A stretch of DNA of 64,000 nt from Diploscapter coronatus (taxonomy: Eukaryota; Nematoda; Chromadorea; Rhabditida; Rhabditidae): NCBI GenBank assembly GCA_964036155.1, contig OZ038422.1:81739201-81803200 (forward strand), written 5' to 3'. Position numbers and translations under genes: made by a program. The notes beneath the pieces were generated by a model. The model saw only the letters and a program-made list of their open reading frames with translations. It did no database searches and was not told the DNA's origin. Positions 1 through 12,407 of this stretch are shown here, in pieces. The stretch's first letter is position 1. Every line of letters begins with the position of its first letter.

Positions 1-3000
1 TTCATTTTTATACGTTTGATAACAAGGATGGTTTTTGGAATGTTCAACACTGATTTTTTCTGATTTTGATCAACTTTTATTATTTGAAGTGTTCATTATT
101 TTCGTGTTACGGAGAAGATTCCGTAGTCAAAAATCCCAAATTTAATGCATTATGAGCCAAATTTTGATAAAAAAAAAACTCCATTTATCGATCTTCTATG
201 ATAGTGAGATTATGGTAAGCAAGAAAAGTTACAAAAATGTTCGAAAGGACCACAGAAATTCTCATTTTTCAACCGGTTAAACCATTTTTACGACGAAAGT
301 GCGCATTGCTCCTTTTTCTTCGAAAATCTAGTCGTCAATTTAACGCATTAGTGAAAGATATCAAATCTTTTTTCCCTATTTCGATGTGTTGCCATTGTAC
401 ATTCAAATAACCCTACCCCAAAATCTGGTGATTAAAGTGATCATATCACAAGTTGCGTAATGCACCAATGGACGTTTTGCACGAGTTTGGAAATCTTCTC
501 AAAAACAAGACAGCAAGTTTGGCGAATCTTAACCGAATCCGTCGCAGAACTTTATGAATAGAACAAGTCAAATTCCTATTTCTTAAGCTTGTCTTCATAG
601 GCGTATTTTTTGTTTCCAAAGTATTACATATTTGAATTTTATAAATCTCTAATTTTGGTAGTAATATTATCTTAGCCCTATTATTTTTCCAAAATAAATA
701 ATGCTTTCAAAATCCTACCATTTCCGTTCGATACGTCATTTCGCGTTCCAAATCAGACAAATGTGAATAATGTCGATCGTTCTCGAACAAAGTGTGCACA
801 TGCTTACTGTGAAGGTAACTGACTGCGACAGCTGAAAATAATTGATTTAGGATATTTAACATTGCCTCTATACTTATTCAAATTCATTTTCTTTAAGTAG
901 GATCCGTAAACACATTTTTCATAGCCATTGTTTTTTAGTAAAAGTCGTATTAGCTGGCTAGATTTCGATGTAATTTAGATTATGGAAATATCGGAAAAAT
1001 TTTTAGGGCCCATTTTCATCTAAAATTAGGTAAAATCTAACTCAAAAAGCTGATACAAATTTTGCATTTTGAAATTTGAATGCATTGTTTTCGCGAAGTC
1101 TATCTTCAAGTTTTTAGTTCTAAAATTAGCTCTGCAATATTCAAACTAATGCCCATTGTCTTATTAATTTTCATTTCCATTTGATAAAAAATCAAGCTTT
1201 GATTGATTTATTCCCTAACCAAATAATATTTCCATCCTCATCAAACGATCGAACACTCTCAAGTTGCAATTGTGAAGAAGGGGGATAAGTAGAATCTACT
1301 TGTGGAAAAAGGAAACCTATTCGAAAGAGAAGGAAAGAAATATGTTCGGAAAACGATTCACTTTCGTGAAGACATGAAGAAATGCAGTAACAACCAACCA
1401 TCACATTGACCAGCCGACTTTCTGTGTGTCTGTTATTTGGTCAAATATCGCAGCAAAATGACACTCGACTCTCATTGCGCACTTCTTAGGATTCGTATTT
1501 TCTTTGAACACGCGTAATAAAGATGATCCTCATGATGCGATCAGCGTATTTTTCATGTAAACTTTGAGATCTTCAGACCAACTGAACTCGAGTCGCGTGA
1601 GTCATTGAAAATTGTTTCCGCAACATTTTTGAATTTTATGTGCATTTAAAAATTCCCTTTTCTCAACACTTGTATTTTGTTTTTCGTCGATGATTGCATT
1701 GAAACACCGAAAATGAGGCAATTATGACGTCTTTGACAAATTGAGCAAAAATATTTTTTTTGCAAGAAATAAAAACTCGCATTTTCATATTTCATTCATC
1801 AAAACACTCGAGCTCCAGTTCAGAAATCAATTCTTCCTGTCCCATTAATCATCCCCTCATTTTCCGTGCAGCTTTTCCCTTTCCGGTCATTTTCTCGTCC
1901 AACTGACCGCCGCTCATTCTCCTTCCAAATCACTGCCAGTTTTATACGCAGCGAATCTCATTCACTAATCCATTCCATGCAGGAAATTCTCTATCCAACT
2001 CGACGAAATACGCATGTTTTGCTTTTCTTCTTCAGTAAATTTCTCCCGCATCTTTGCTACTTTCATATGCTAAACAGTAAGCTTTTCCATAAGAGAATTT
2101 ACGAGAAAAACGATGAATATGGGAAGTTTTTCATGTGGAATCGAACGAGGATATGCGCTGCTTGTCTGTTTGTCTGCCTATTTGCCTGTTTGTTTGGACT
2201 CATTTCCAATCTTCCTCCACACATCCACACACTATCCAATCGCATTGTATTCCGTTTTGGCAGTGCAGCGTAACGAGTTTCGCGCGGTCCATTTGAAATC
2301 ACTATTTCCCAAAATTTCGCGATCTAAAATGTGTTTCAGAAAATGTCTGAAAATAATATAAACAAGCGAAAATTCGAAGAAAAAACTTCAATAAATATTC
2401 AGAAAAAATGCGCAGTGTTCATTTTCACATTCTATTTGAGAACTCGCTACAAAATATTGAGATGTTAACTTTTTCATGGCTGGAAAATAGTATGGGAAAA
2501 CAATCCCATTTTGGAATAAGATTACGCGCAGCGAATGGAAGCAGACAGACAAGCCGGATTTGCAGGTCGATTCGGCAGAATTATTGCCTTCAGACAGGCA
2601 AGTAGTAGTGATTCGGTCTATATTTGGTTTTATCGCGTCAAAGGCCGGTTTCTAGCTCGTGGTTATTGAAATTGAACCGTATAGTTCCCTCCTATGATAT
2701 AGAGTAATGGGTTGAAACTGACTGAAATATTTCGCTTTCATCCATTTCATTCTCTGGAAAATATCATTTCCATATTTATGCCAAATGTATTGCCCATCCA
2801 CACCCAATAAATCTCATTGATTTGTGCTATTCAACTGAAATTTCCACAAAATAGACGATTCAAAAATATTTTCATCGACATATTCATTCTCATTCTGTGG
2901 GTTCGATTCAGATAGTTGGCATTATGCGTTATTTCTATTTCATTTTGACGAAGTTCTGCCTATTGAATGCCGCTTCACTTTAATAGCATTTCAAGCATAT

Positions 3001-5411
3001 TGTGTATTTTGCAACTTTATAAAAGGGTTTTCACATTTAAATATTATTTTTTCTAACTTATTTTTCCCCATTTCACAAAAATCTAAAGGAAAATGTTAAA
3101 CTTCGTAATTTTTATATTCATTCTCATATTCACACGGCATTTCTACGAACAGAAAGACTTGTCTCACAGTTTCAATTACCCCTTACAAGTTTGTAGTCTC
3201 AGCTTTTTTGATTATTATCCTGTAAACTCACGAGACACTGCAAAGGTTCCCTTGTAAGGTTTAGTTAATGCTAATCGAAAATTTAATGATTTTTTAAAAC
3301 ATTTAACGCAGCTGCATGACGAAAGATTTTGTTTTCCTATGAACTTCGTGAACATTTCCATTTCGCCTATACACGTGAAGAGTGAAAGCTTCGGATAAAA
3401 ATAAAAAAATAGAAAGAGGAACATAGTAAAAGTAGCAGAGAACGAGAAATGAAGAGAGAGTAAAAGTATAGGAATGCGAGAGAGCAGAGGGAAGGAAGGG
3501 AAGATGAGTGAAGTAGCAGAGACCAGTCATTCAGTGAGTACGCCATTGAGTTAGTGAGTCCACTACTTTTGCCCTGCCACAAGCCAGGTCCACACAACAT
3601 GCTCCAGCAGCTTTTGCTCACTGTATTCAGTATATTTTTCACTTTAGATATTTCATATCTCCCAAATTAACTCAAATTTTAAGAAAGTTAAAACAAATTT
3701 TAAAAATGAAGATATTTTTTCATATTTAAACAGTCTCAAATCCAATATTCAACCTCTGTTCAGATAATTTTGCATCAATCAATAAGAAAAAACTTCGAAT
3801 TCATTAGATCGAAATTTAGAAATTTTAGCGATGCAGCGCATAAGAGCGTGAATAATTTGATAACTTCATCAATTGTGGAAAAAGCAGCGATGCTGTTCCA
3901 TAAGAAATACTGGATTAAAATGACCGTAGCTAATTTTTCCATTCTCCAGACAATTTCTTTCAAAGTGCGCAAATTTCTAAATTTCTATTCTCCCGGTCCA
4001 CTCCGAAATTTTTCCACTGAAATTATTTTGTTTACGATTTTAGGTCGATTTTTCTCGATTTTCGCGTATTTTTTATTTCTGCTCTATGTCAATTCGACGT
4101 TCAAACACAATCCTGAATCATATAAGATGCGAGAGGGAAGAAATGGGAAATAGTAAGAGCTTATCGAATAAGTAGGAAGAGAATTAGAGAAGCGGAATAC
4201 AGAAATGTGATGCAACTAGATTTCACACACAGTTTGCATCTTCGCATCATCGTTTACTCTCCTCTAGCTTTTTTTGTCGCAATAAGTATTTCCATTTGTT
4301 TTTATCATGAATATTTAAATAATTGATTTAATGAAATTACAGGGAAAGTATCCCCCCTGATGTGAAATGTCTATTTTTCACCGGCCAAGTATATCAAGAT
4401 TTTGTGGATCGAAATTTTTGCAACGCTTCTCAGGAATCAATGAATGATAGCCAAGTATCGATTTTTCGCTGGCAAACAATTCGTGTTCAGCTTCTCATTC
4501 TCTGTCACCAAATCATTCAATCATCCCTCTAGGCACTGATAATATGGATAATCGACCCGCTTATCAGCATCGCTATCATTCATATCAGTCCTATTTCCAC
4601 ATGAAATTGATATTATATGTTTTGTTCGATGTGATTATTCTTGTTGTAAAGTTCTCTCGATCAAGGCTAACTTTACTTTTTGCAACGCGGAAACGAAAAA
4701 TGACCGTTGTGTCTCGTAATCAGTTTATGTGGCAATAGAACCGTTTCGAAAGAAATATTATGCGAGAAAAATGTCTATAAGTTGCCCCTAGACTTTGTAA
4801 AAATAACTTGAATAGTTTGATATAGTTTGCATTAATTCTCCCGAATCGGGCAATCGAAAATGACAGAATCTCGATAATCTATTCCATATCTCATTATCCA
4901 AAAGTGGTACCTGCTTTTAAAAGCACCTCGAAAACGTTGAAAATCATTTTGAAATTGCTCGCAACTTGTCCCCCAAATGACTGAAAATATGTGGATTTGC
5001 CCTTAGCGACGACGAACGATGACGCTTAGATTTCTTTCATCTTTCCACTTATTTTTAGACAAAATAATAATCGCTCGAATCTCAAATATGGCTTCGAAGG
5101 CTGTGAGCACAAACATCGCATTTTTGCATTTCACATTATTTTATCCTTGTTCTTCTAGCGTGATTCATTGCTAATTGAATTATCTAAATTTTCAAACTCC
5201 CCTACTACTTCTTTATATGTATTGTTCATTTCCACCAAAGTTCAGTTTCATGATAATTATTTGATTAGATATGCTCTACAAATCCCATAAATTCATTATT
5301 TTGCAACTAATCAAGACAACCAGTCTGCACAATTTATCGCCTATGAGCATTGCGTGAATATGAAATTCATTTTTTCAAACTAGCAATTTAGATTCAAGCT
5401 GTCGGTGGTGC
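1..5411. other. Gene-free stretch at left edge
   Basis: No exon chain could be built here on either strand. The open frames present are short, AT-rich or low in complexity (phenylalanine/serine runs from pyrimidine-rich DNA) and have no consistent splice signals or family motifs. No tRNA-like, rRNA-like or tandem-array structure was recognised. It may be intergenic, or an intron of a gene extending past the left edge. Confidence 0.5.
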
Positions 5412-8082
5412 ATGGCATTGATCCGTCTAATATTTCTGCTGCTACCATTAGCGTCGCCTCAGGTAGAATATTTTCTGATAATCATATTATAGAACGATAA
5501 AACAAATGCTTTATGATCCTCCAATAATAAATTCGACTATGCGGTTTTTAAAACAAATATTTTTGAATTACATTATTCCTACAAAATCAAACAGTTTTTA
5601 GAAGAAAAATCTGAATTCTCTCCGAATGTGTATATTCAAAAAGTTGCTTTATTATCACTGATATTATTCTATCAGAGCCAAGGAGTTTTTAATGATCAGT
5701 TTTAGGTAGTAGTCTATGATGCCGAAACTGCGTCCGATTCAAACTCAACATCAATTCCCCTGACAACAAGCAATCTGACCGATTTCTCGACGACCGAACT
5801 GCCTTCCTACAACCTGTTCGAGAACTACTTCCCTCTTCTGCTTCTCCTCATTTCTCTGCCGCAAAATGAGACTGATGCACTGGAAATCTACATGGCACAG
5901 AAAAACTACGCTAATTTGAAGGACACAATCGATCAGAAACAGCAGGTACTTCGCCTTTCTTCAATATAAGGAGGTTTATGACAAGTGATTTTTTTTTATC
6001 AAATGTGGATTCAATGTGGTTAAAATGAGTATTTTCTTATTGCATGAGATCGTTCGTTAAAATTTATTTCCCTTCATTTGGCCGAAATGTACTCATTTGT
6101 AACAACTTACGTTCGCTTTTAGAAAAGCCTCACAGATTACCCCTATGATATGGAACTCATCCAATTGGAGAGTTAGCACTTGAAAAACTCCTGGTTAAGT
6201 AAAAAATCAATGAAAACGATCCATTTGAAATGAAACAAGACGAGAAAATTCCTTTTCAAATTTTAGGAGGCGAATCTCAATATTGCTGTAGAAGTGTTAG
6301 AATCGAACAATACAAATCTGGCGAGCATCGTCGAGAACGAAAAGACGCAGATCATGATGACACTCGTTGAGGCTTATCATGTAGGTAATTTGATCGTCTC
6401 GAGATAGATAGGAGTACAAGCAATTGGAAAGCACCACTTATGAATCTTCATCCCTAGAAATTTTCACACCACTTTACCTACAATTTCAAGAGTACTAATT
6501 TAGGCGCTACTGAATTTAGATTGCAGAAAAATACAATTTCCTGATATCTATCTTCGAAAATTGTTCCCAAAATTAATTTCCGTAAAATCTGCTATGTAGC
6601 CAAAATAGATTGGAAACATTTTATAATAAGAAATAAAATAGCTTTTAGAACGCTTCAATCTACAACGCGGTTCGATCGTTATGGAACGAGCAATTCCAAT
6701 CGATTTTGCCGATCATCGATCAATTTGCAATTCTACAGTATTTCACAGAGAAGTAAGAGAAGATCACTGAATTTTATTTTAAAAAATAAAAATATATCAG
6801 AAAACAATTTGAATACGATCAAATGTCGTTTTGGACGCGTATTTGGACCGTTATCCGAGCCTGGGTCATGGGTACTGAGGACTATGCGGGTAAGTAAAGA
6901 TATTCTGCTCCAATGGAAACTGTTTATTCGAAAATAAACTCATGGAAAAGCTGATCTTCTTTGTTAAAATATGCGTTGAAGAAAGCATTAAAATAAGTAC
7001 AGAAGAAAGGTTTAGTTTTCTAAAATCACAAGGAAGCATACAATTTTTTGATAAGCAAAGATGTGCTGGCTTCATGTCAGACGACAATTCTTCTTTTCTG
7101 CTATGCAACAAATTTAAAATAATCATTAGAATTTAAGGCTGCTACGCGAATGTGCCGATGTGCGTGCGAGAAGTGGTGGAGAAAATGCCGATGGAGAGGA
7201 GGATCGAGTTGGATCAGGCAGCCACGGACGACGAGAACATCATTGCCAGGAGTATCATTGAACGAGAGGTTGGGATTTTCAAGCAACGATCGATTGAGAC
7301 AAGATAATTGATGATACATCAGTTAAAATCAAAATGAAACAGGAATTGCTACTTTTGAATTTGTCGTCAAAATCATTTTTGAATCATTGAATTTCCTTCA
7401 AGTCAACAGTAACACAATTCAATAATCCTGTGCATAAAATTGAGTGTCATCTATTTTGTCCCAATTGATCGACCTCACGGCCTGTCAAAACAATGGAAAT
7501 TGATGTAATTGCCACGTATGAAGTGATTTAAAAAAAAAACCTTGGTTATCGAGCTTTTCTTTCCAAAAATTCGCTATCGTACAGAGTTGGTTGTGAATAT
7601 TTCCTTCCTTTGTATGCTATTTTTTCAGTTATTCACGCTTATCGAAAGTTCGAAGAGAAACTCATTTAAAAGATACGAGAAATTAGTCTCTATTTTCGCT
7701 TTGACAGGCATATCCTACAGCAATATTGGAATCACTGAAAATGAAAGAACTAACGATCAAATTTTCTTTCTAAAATTAACTTTAGCTGGCTGAAGAGCGC
7801 AAGGAAAATTCTCTGGAAGAATGGAGAGGCTCGAACACTTTGCCGCTTTCGTTGAAATTGATCATCGATGAATTGGACGAAGTGGAATTGGAGTGGGATT
7901 TGATAAGGATTTCAAGAAATGATATGTTTCTGATTTAGAGCTCTAGAGCGATTGCGACAGCACGGACTTGTGTCCTCTTTGAAAGACTATTATCGGGTGG
8001 CTATTGAATCGAGAACGCATGACGAACAGGAAGTAAGATTCTTTTTCAATTATTTTCATTTCAGGTTCGAAAGAAACTTTAA
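5412..8082 (+). CDS. Secreted orphan protein, nine exons
   Basis: Function not recognised. Exons by splice signals and phase: 5412-5462, 5706-5945, 6267-6380, 6649-6752, 6801-6889, 7138-7268, 7786-7892, 7939-8032, 8065-8082; all phases close, giving about 315 residues. Exon 1 encodes MALIRLIFLLLPLASPQ, a clear signal peptide, so the product is probably secreted or lumenal. The next part is Ser/Thr-rich with several N-x-S/T sites, followed by a leucine-rich hydrophobic stretch around residue 46, then mostly charged, probably helical sequence with two cysteines near residues 200-207 (exon 6, GCYANVPMC). The last intron is only 32 nt; if it is retained the frame runs on to a stop at about 8120. 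A small nematode-restricted secreted family is my best guess, but no family signature was seen. Confidence 0.6.
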
Positions 8083-11000
8083 TCTAAAATTCTCAAAACT
8101 TTATGATAATGAGCCATGACGAAAATTACGATAAGCGATATGATAAAACGAGTCCTTCATTTTCTCCTGCCTAAGCTATTTCCTGTATAAAGTGCTCATT
8201 TGAGAAGCATTCTCATCGCTTCGAGTAATCCATAATAATTTAGGAAATTCGATTATTTTTCAACAAAATGAACGACACTTTCGCGCGATGCTTCAACCCA
8301 CGGGAAAGATATAATTTCTCGTGAATTTTCTTTTCTTTTGGAAAAATCAAACTAATCTTCTAGGGTATAGAATATTCATAATCAGAGTTGAGTATTCCAG
8401 AAATGTTCTCTCGTATCTTTGAGATTCGGTTGTATTATTTCTTCTCAATCTTATCACTCCAAATGACACGGGTTCAATGTGATCTTCTCAATTGTTTTTC
8501 CCTTGTATAATTGTCGATTAGTGACCCAATTTGAACAATTAGCTTTATCGCTAATATCGTATTACTTGAAACAAATTATCGATAACAATAAATTATTGAA
8601 AACTAAAATTAAGTTGACTAACCTAAAACGAGTACTGTCATTTTCCAAATCGCGGATTTTGGAGCAGCACGACTTTCATCGTCATCCGTGTGATTGTTGT
8701 TCGCATCTCCCGTTAATTTTCCGGGTTTCTCCTTTTTGCCGGATAGCAATTTTTGCTTCGCCATACAGCGAAAGTATAGATCTAAAATAGTTTCCATGAA
8801 AAATAAAAGTGATGATTCATTTTCGAATTTCCTTTCTAAATTTAATGCAAGATTGAGCATTACTTATGCATGGAAAAGTTTATTAAAAATATGAGCAAAC
8901 TGAATGTAAAATCTATTAAAATAGCCCTGAAAACCCTAGAGCTAATTGTCATCATCAAATTCATGTTATTCGAAGTTGAATACAGACAAGCTATGGCAAA
9001 CAATTGTAGTTTACTCAGTCCACTCAAAACTGCTCAACATTACCGTTCAGGAATCAAAACATTTTCATGAAATATGCATTTCGAGCAATCTTCGAACTAA
9101 AAATAGAGCGTGAAAGAAAGCCGTCAATGATGTGTAGCAGATTGAATTATTCACGAATGAAATGAAAAGGGAAAAATCGACAAAGAAGCCTAAAATTATG
9201 ACTCTGGATGCTAGATTTGATAATAAAATAGAAAAATTGCTGCAAATTAATCGTGCATGTAAACGTACTTTTAAAAGAAGTGGCGATGAAAAATGAATGG
9301 AATGAAATTGTGTATGCAGCGAAAATTGTTGAGCAAAAGAAAGCGCTTGAAATCGGAAACAAAAATTGCGAAGAGAAAAAGGATTCGCGCGAAAAGAGTT
9401 GAAAAATTGTAGTAGCTGATGAGAATAAGTAATGCGTGCATGATACAGATTAGCTCAAAATAAAAATTTAGAGTGAATAAAATGAAGAAAATAAAGAGTC
9501 AATAATTTTCAACAAGTTTCCAGAAACGATGATGTGTCCCGTGTTTGGCACAACTGAATAAATACTCATGTGAAATTTACGATCAAACAAAATTTCATCT
9601 TTCAACAACAAATCGCATATTTCACACACAGAGAGAATCCATAAATTATCACGCAATGAAAAAAATGCGAAATGAATCAAGTAGAAAATGCTCCTTGAAA
9701 ATTCAATTATGGCAAGATAAATTATCCACAGCAGAATTGATTTTGATCTCTTTTTATTATAGGGTGAGCAGCGAAAAGATTAAACCGCTTTTGCATTTCA
9801 ACTAGATGCTAAAAATCAGATATTCATAATAAAATAATATCGCAAAATAATCAAAAGGATGACAAAACTAGTTTCTCAGGAAATGATTGCTTTTATTCGC
9901 ATCATTTAGATAAATAAAAAATATGCTTGTGAGCATAAAATTTTGGACACTTTTCAGAATCGTAGAAATATACAGCAATACTTGCAAATAAGAAGAAGCA
10001 GGCATACAAATTCGCAGAAAAAAGTTTTACACTTTTATCTATGAATACTGATTTTCTACAAAGGAGTAGAATAAAAATAAAACAAAGATAAATGAGCGCT
10101 TCATCGTGCAGAGAAACACGATTTAGTCTCTTATTAATAAGTTCTCTTCTTTAGAAATTTAGTTCTCGAAATTATCGCCAAATCATAAAATTTGGAAAAT
10201 AATGCGAGAAATTCATTAATAGCATGTTTTGCAAAAGTTCTTATAAAAACTTAGTGCCTCAATATCCGCTTGAAGACAAAAGAGCAGAAATAAACAAGTG
10301 AAATATGAGTAAGCGAGTATTTGGATGAAAATTGCGCCTCGACGAGTTGACAAACGGATCGATCGATCGAAATAGAAATTTGCTGAAGTAACAAAGGGGC
10401 GAAATAGTGAACAGATATAAGAGATTTTCGGTGAGATGCAGAGAAAGAAAGTGTCGGAATGGAGAGAAATGAAGAGGAAGAAAGAATAAGGTTAAGGTAA
10501 GAAGCGAGAAGAAATAGTGAATGAATAGATAGAGAAACGAACAGAAGGCACAAAGCGCGAGGTCATTCCTTACATTAGTGCAGGAGTGCGCGGAGTGAAG
10601 CTTTCGTTACATTTGGGTTAATCTATCATTCATTATAAAGAAATACCATTAAGACCGAGTCTTGGTAAGAATCAACTATAGAGAGAGGGGTGACCAGTGG
10701 AAAGTTATTTTTCGAGGTTTTTAGTGTTAACTAACTATATTAGACCTGAGAATCATAATTCTGGGCTTTTTCCAACATTGTCAACTTCGAGTTCGTGTAC
10801 CAGTCGAGACTTAATCATGTTATATGTCATTCGAGGACGGCTACGAAGCTGATTATTATGCAAAAAAAACCGCTTGAAAAACGGATTGATGCATCGAGAT
10901 TTATGATCACGAACGTCCTAAAGTTTCCCTTTCAGCCTGACCGGTACTTCTTTTTTTTCGAAAAAATCAAACTTGAACTGAACTTCCAGACATTCGAAGT

Positions 11001-11195
11001 CCAGCTCAGTTCGTAAAACCTTGATTAAAAGGAATATTTATTTTATTTACAGTTTTCTTTCATCAATTCTGGATGCCTTCGAGGGCTGTCTGTATCATAT
11101 TATCGAATTAAAATGCACCAAGTTGAATAAAAATATGTTTTTGTTAACATCATATAAAAATTACGAAAATTTCAAATGTATTGGAATTGAAGATT
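8083..11195. other. Stretch with no convincing gene
   Basis: AT-rich sequence between the secreted orphan gene and the Kelch terminator end. Apart from one weak minus-strand exon at 8623-8764, nothing codes: open frames are short and not joined by usable splice sites. The segment around 10250-10620 is purine-rich on the plus strand. No RNA gene was recognised. Confidence 0.45.
8623..8764 (-). CDS. Possible first exon of a minus-strand gene (weak)
   Basis: Reading leftward from an ATG at 8764, this block has higher GC than its surroundings and encodes a hydrophilic start (MAKQKLLSGKKEKPGK), an acidic run (DDDES) and then a hydrophobic turn (WKMTVLVL) before a donor-like G|GTTAGT at 8623/8622. 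It looks like the N-terminus of a membrane or secreted protein. No downstream exon could be assigned with confidence; a compatible phase-1 segment occurs near 4980-4907, which would place the secreted orphan gene inside an intron. It could equally be chance. Confidence 0.22.
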
Positions 11196-12407
11196 TCAGA
11201 TATTAAGTTTTCCGACTTCACGCCATTTATTCGTTTGTGGATCGTATTCTTCAATAGCGTCACAGAAGTTTATCGCCAGGTAAAAATCATCACTTTTTTT
11301 CTCAAGATTTTGAAGTCTAGATTAATAAATATTTCGTATAAAGATATGCAAAATCTCAACTCACCCTCCGATTGCATACAATTTCCCATTAGTAACAATG
11401 AGCGAATGACCCATTCTTGCATAATTCATATCAGCGATTTGGGAAATTCGACTGCCAACTGGGGCTGAGGGATCGAAACACAGACAGGATTTTAATACAT
11501 TAGGGCTAATAGGAGAACTAAATATATAATGATACATTATTTATCATACAAAATTAACGACCCAAATCCTCCAGCTATGTAAATTCTTCCATTTAGCAAT
11601 GCAACTCCGAAATTAATTCGTTGTTTTGGAATCTCCCCAATTTCAATCCATTCTCGTTCATCGTCTGATAATTGATATATCTTTCTACTTCCACGGCCAT
11701 CAATAACTGAATATCCATAATTACAATAATGAATATGCTATAATGTGACCGTATAAAATTCCATCGCATGTTGCTGTTTGAGCGTCTTCAATTGAAAGAG
11801 GAAAAGCAGGTCCTGTCTGCCATTTTCCGTCTATTAAAATCTGAATTAATTATTTCATGGACTTTCATTCGATCTTCTTACATCAACTCGATTCATATCT
11901 CCACCCAAATAATACAATTTGTCTTTGAAATAAGCCACAAATGTACTATTACGCCATTCAGGATGATCTGGACCTGTAAAATTCCTTGAATCGATAATTT
12001 ATGGATTTGTTGAGCAGACTTTTTGAAAGTTGTCGAGTAGTCAAGTCAAAGATTTCAAATGATTTCTTTCCCTCGTCAATTCCAAAACTCTGAAGCTTAA
12101 GAAATTATTCAAAATAACGAACATAAGAATTCACTTTATTCTGTGTGGTTGCTACTTGATATGACTCATAACAATTGTGGAATTTTGCAATCTTTTCGAC
12201 TGAGCAGGTAGATGAATTGAACAAACATATTCTTCCTTCTTCTTCGCCATTATTTCGATAATAAACTGAATTATTATGAATCGTTCCAAGTCTCTTACTT
12301 AGCTTTCAACACAATTTCTTACAATAAAATAAAATTTCATTCGAATTATTGATATCCCAGGGTAATTCAGTCATTGTATTATTAATCAATGGAATTTGCC
12401 TTTTCCT
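11196..12407 (-). other. Kelch-repeat segment of the chimera
   Basis: About 314 codons of Kelch beta-propeller. Recognisable blades: [15 protein letters not shown], a blade ending [30 protein letters not shown], and a last strand with [14 protein letters not shown]. Each shows the Kelch double glycine or the Y-D-P/W pattern. No BTB or BACK domain precedes it in the window. A TGA in the first block is removed by a normal 57-nt intron (12322-12266, GTAAGA...AATTCAG). If not fused to Hsp70, this would be a 5'-truncated Kelch gene. Confidence 0.8.

Noticed and set aside
1866..2361. 135-codon plus frame and overlapping frames near the left edge
   Set aside because: Overlapping open frames on both strands over the same bases, repetitive CLFVCL-type sequence, no splice continuation.
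2890..2920. GGGTTCGATTC resembling a tRNA T-loop
   Set aside because: No acceptor stem, D-arm or anticodon arm could be folded upstream.
4905..4980. Minus-strand exon compatible in phase with the 8623 exon
   Set aside because: Only about 70 bases, AT-rich, with no further exon found; phase match has a one-in-three chance.
6123..6171. Extra exon in the secreted orphan gene
   Set aside because: It follows TTTTAG and is open, but the only nearby GT gives phase 1 and the next exon then hits a stop; skipping it closes the frame.
12266..12322. In-frame TGA in the first Kelch block, suggesting pseudogene or recoding
   Set aside because: A 57-nt canonical intron (GTAAGA to AATTCAG) removes it and keeps the phase, matching the size of neighbouring introns.
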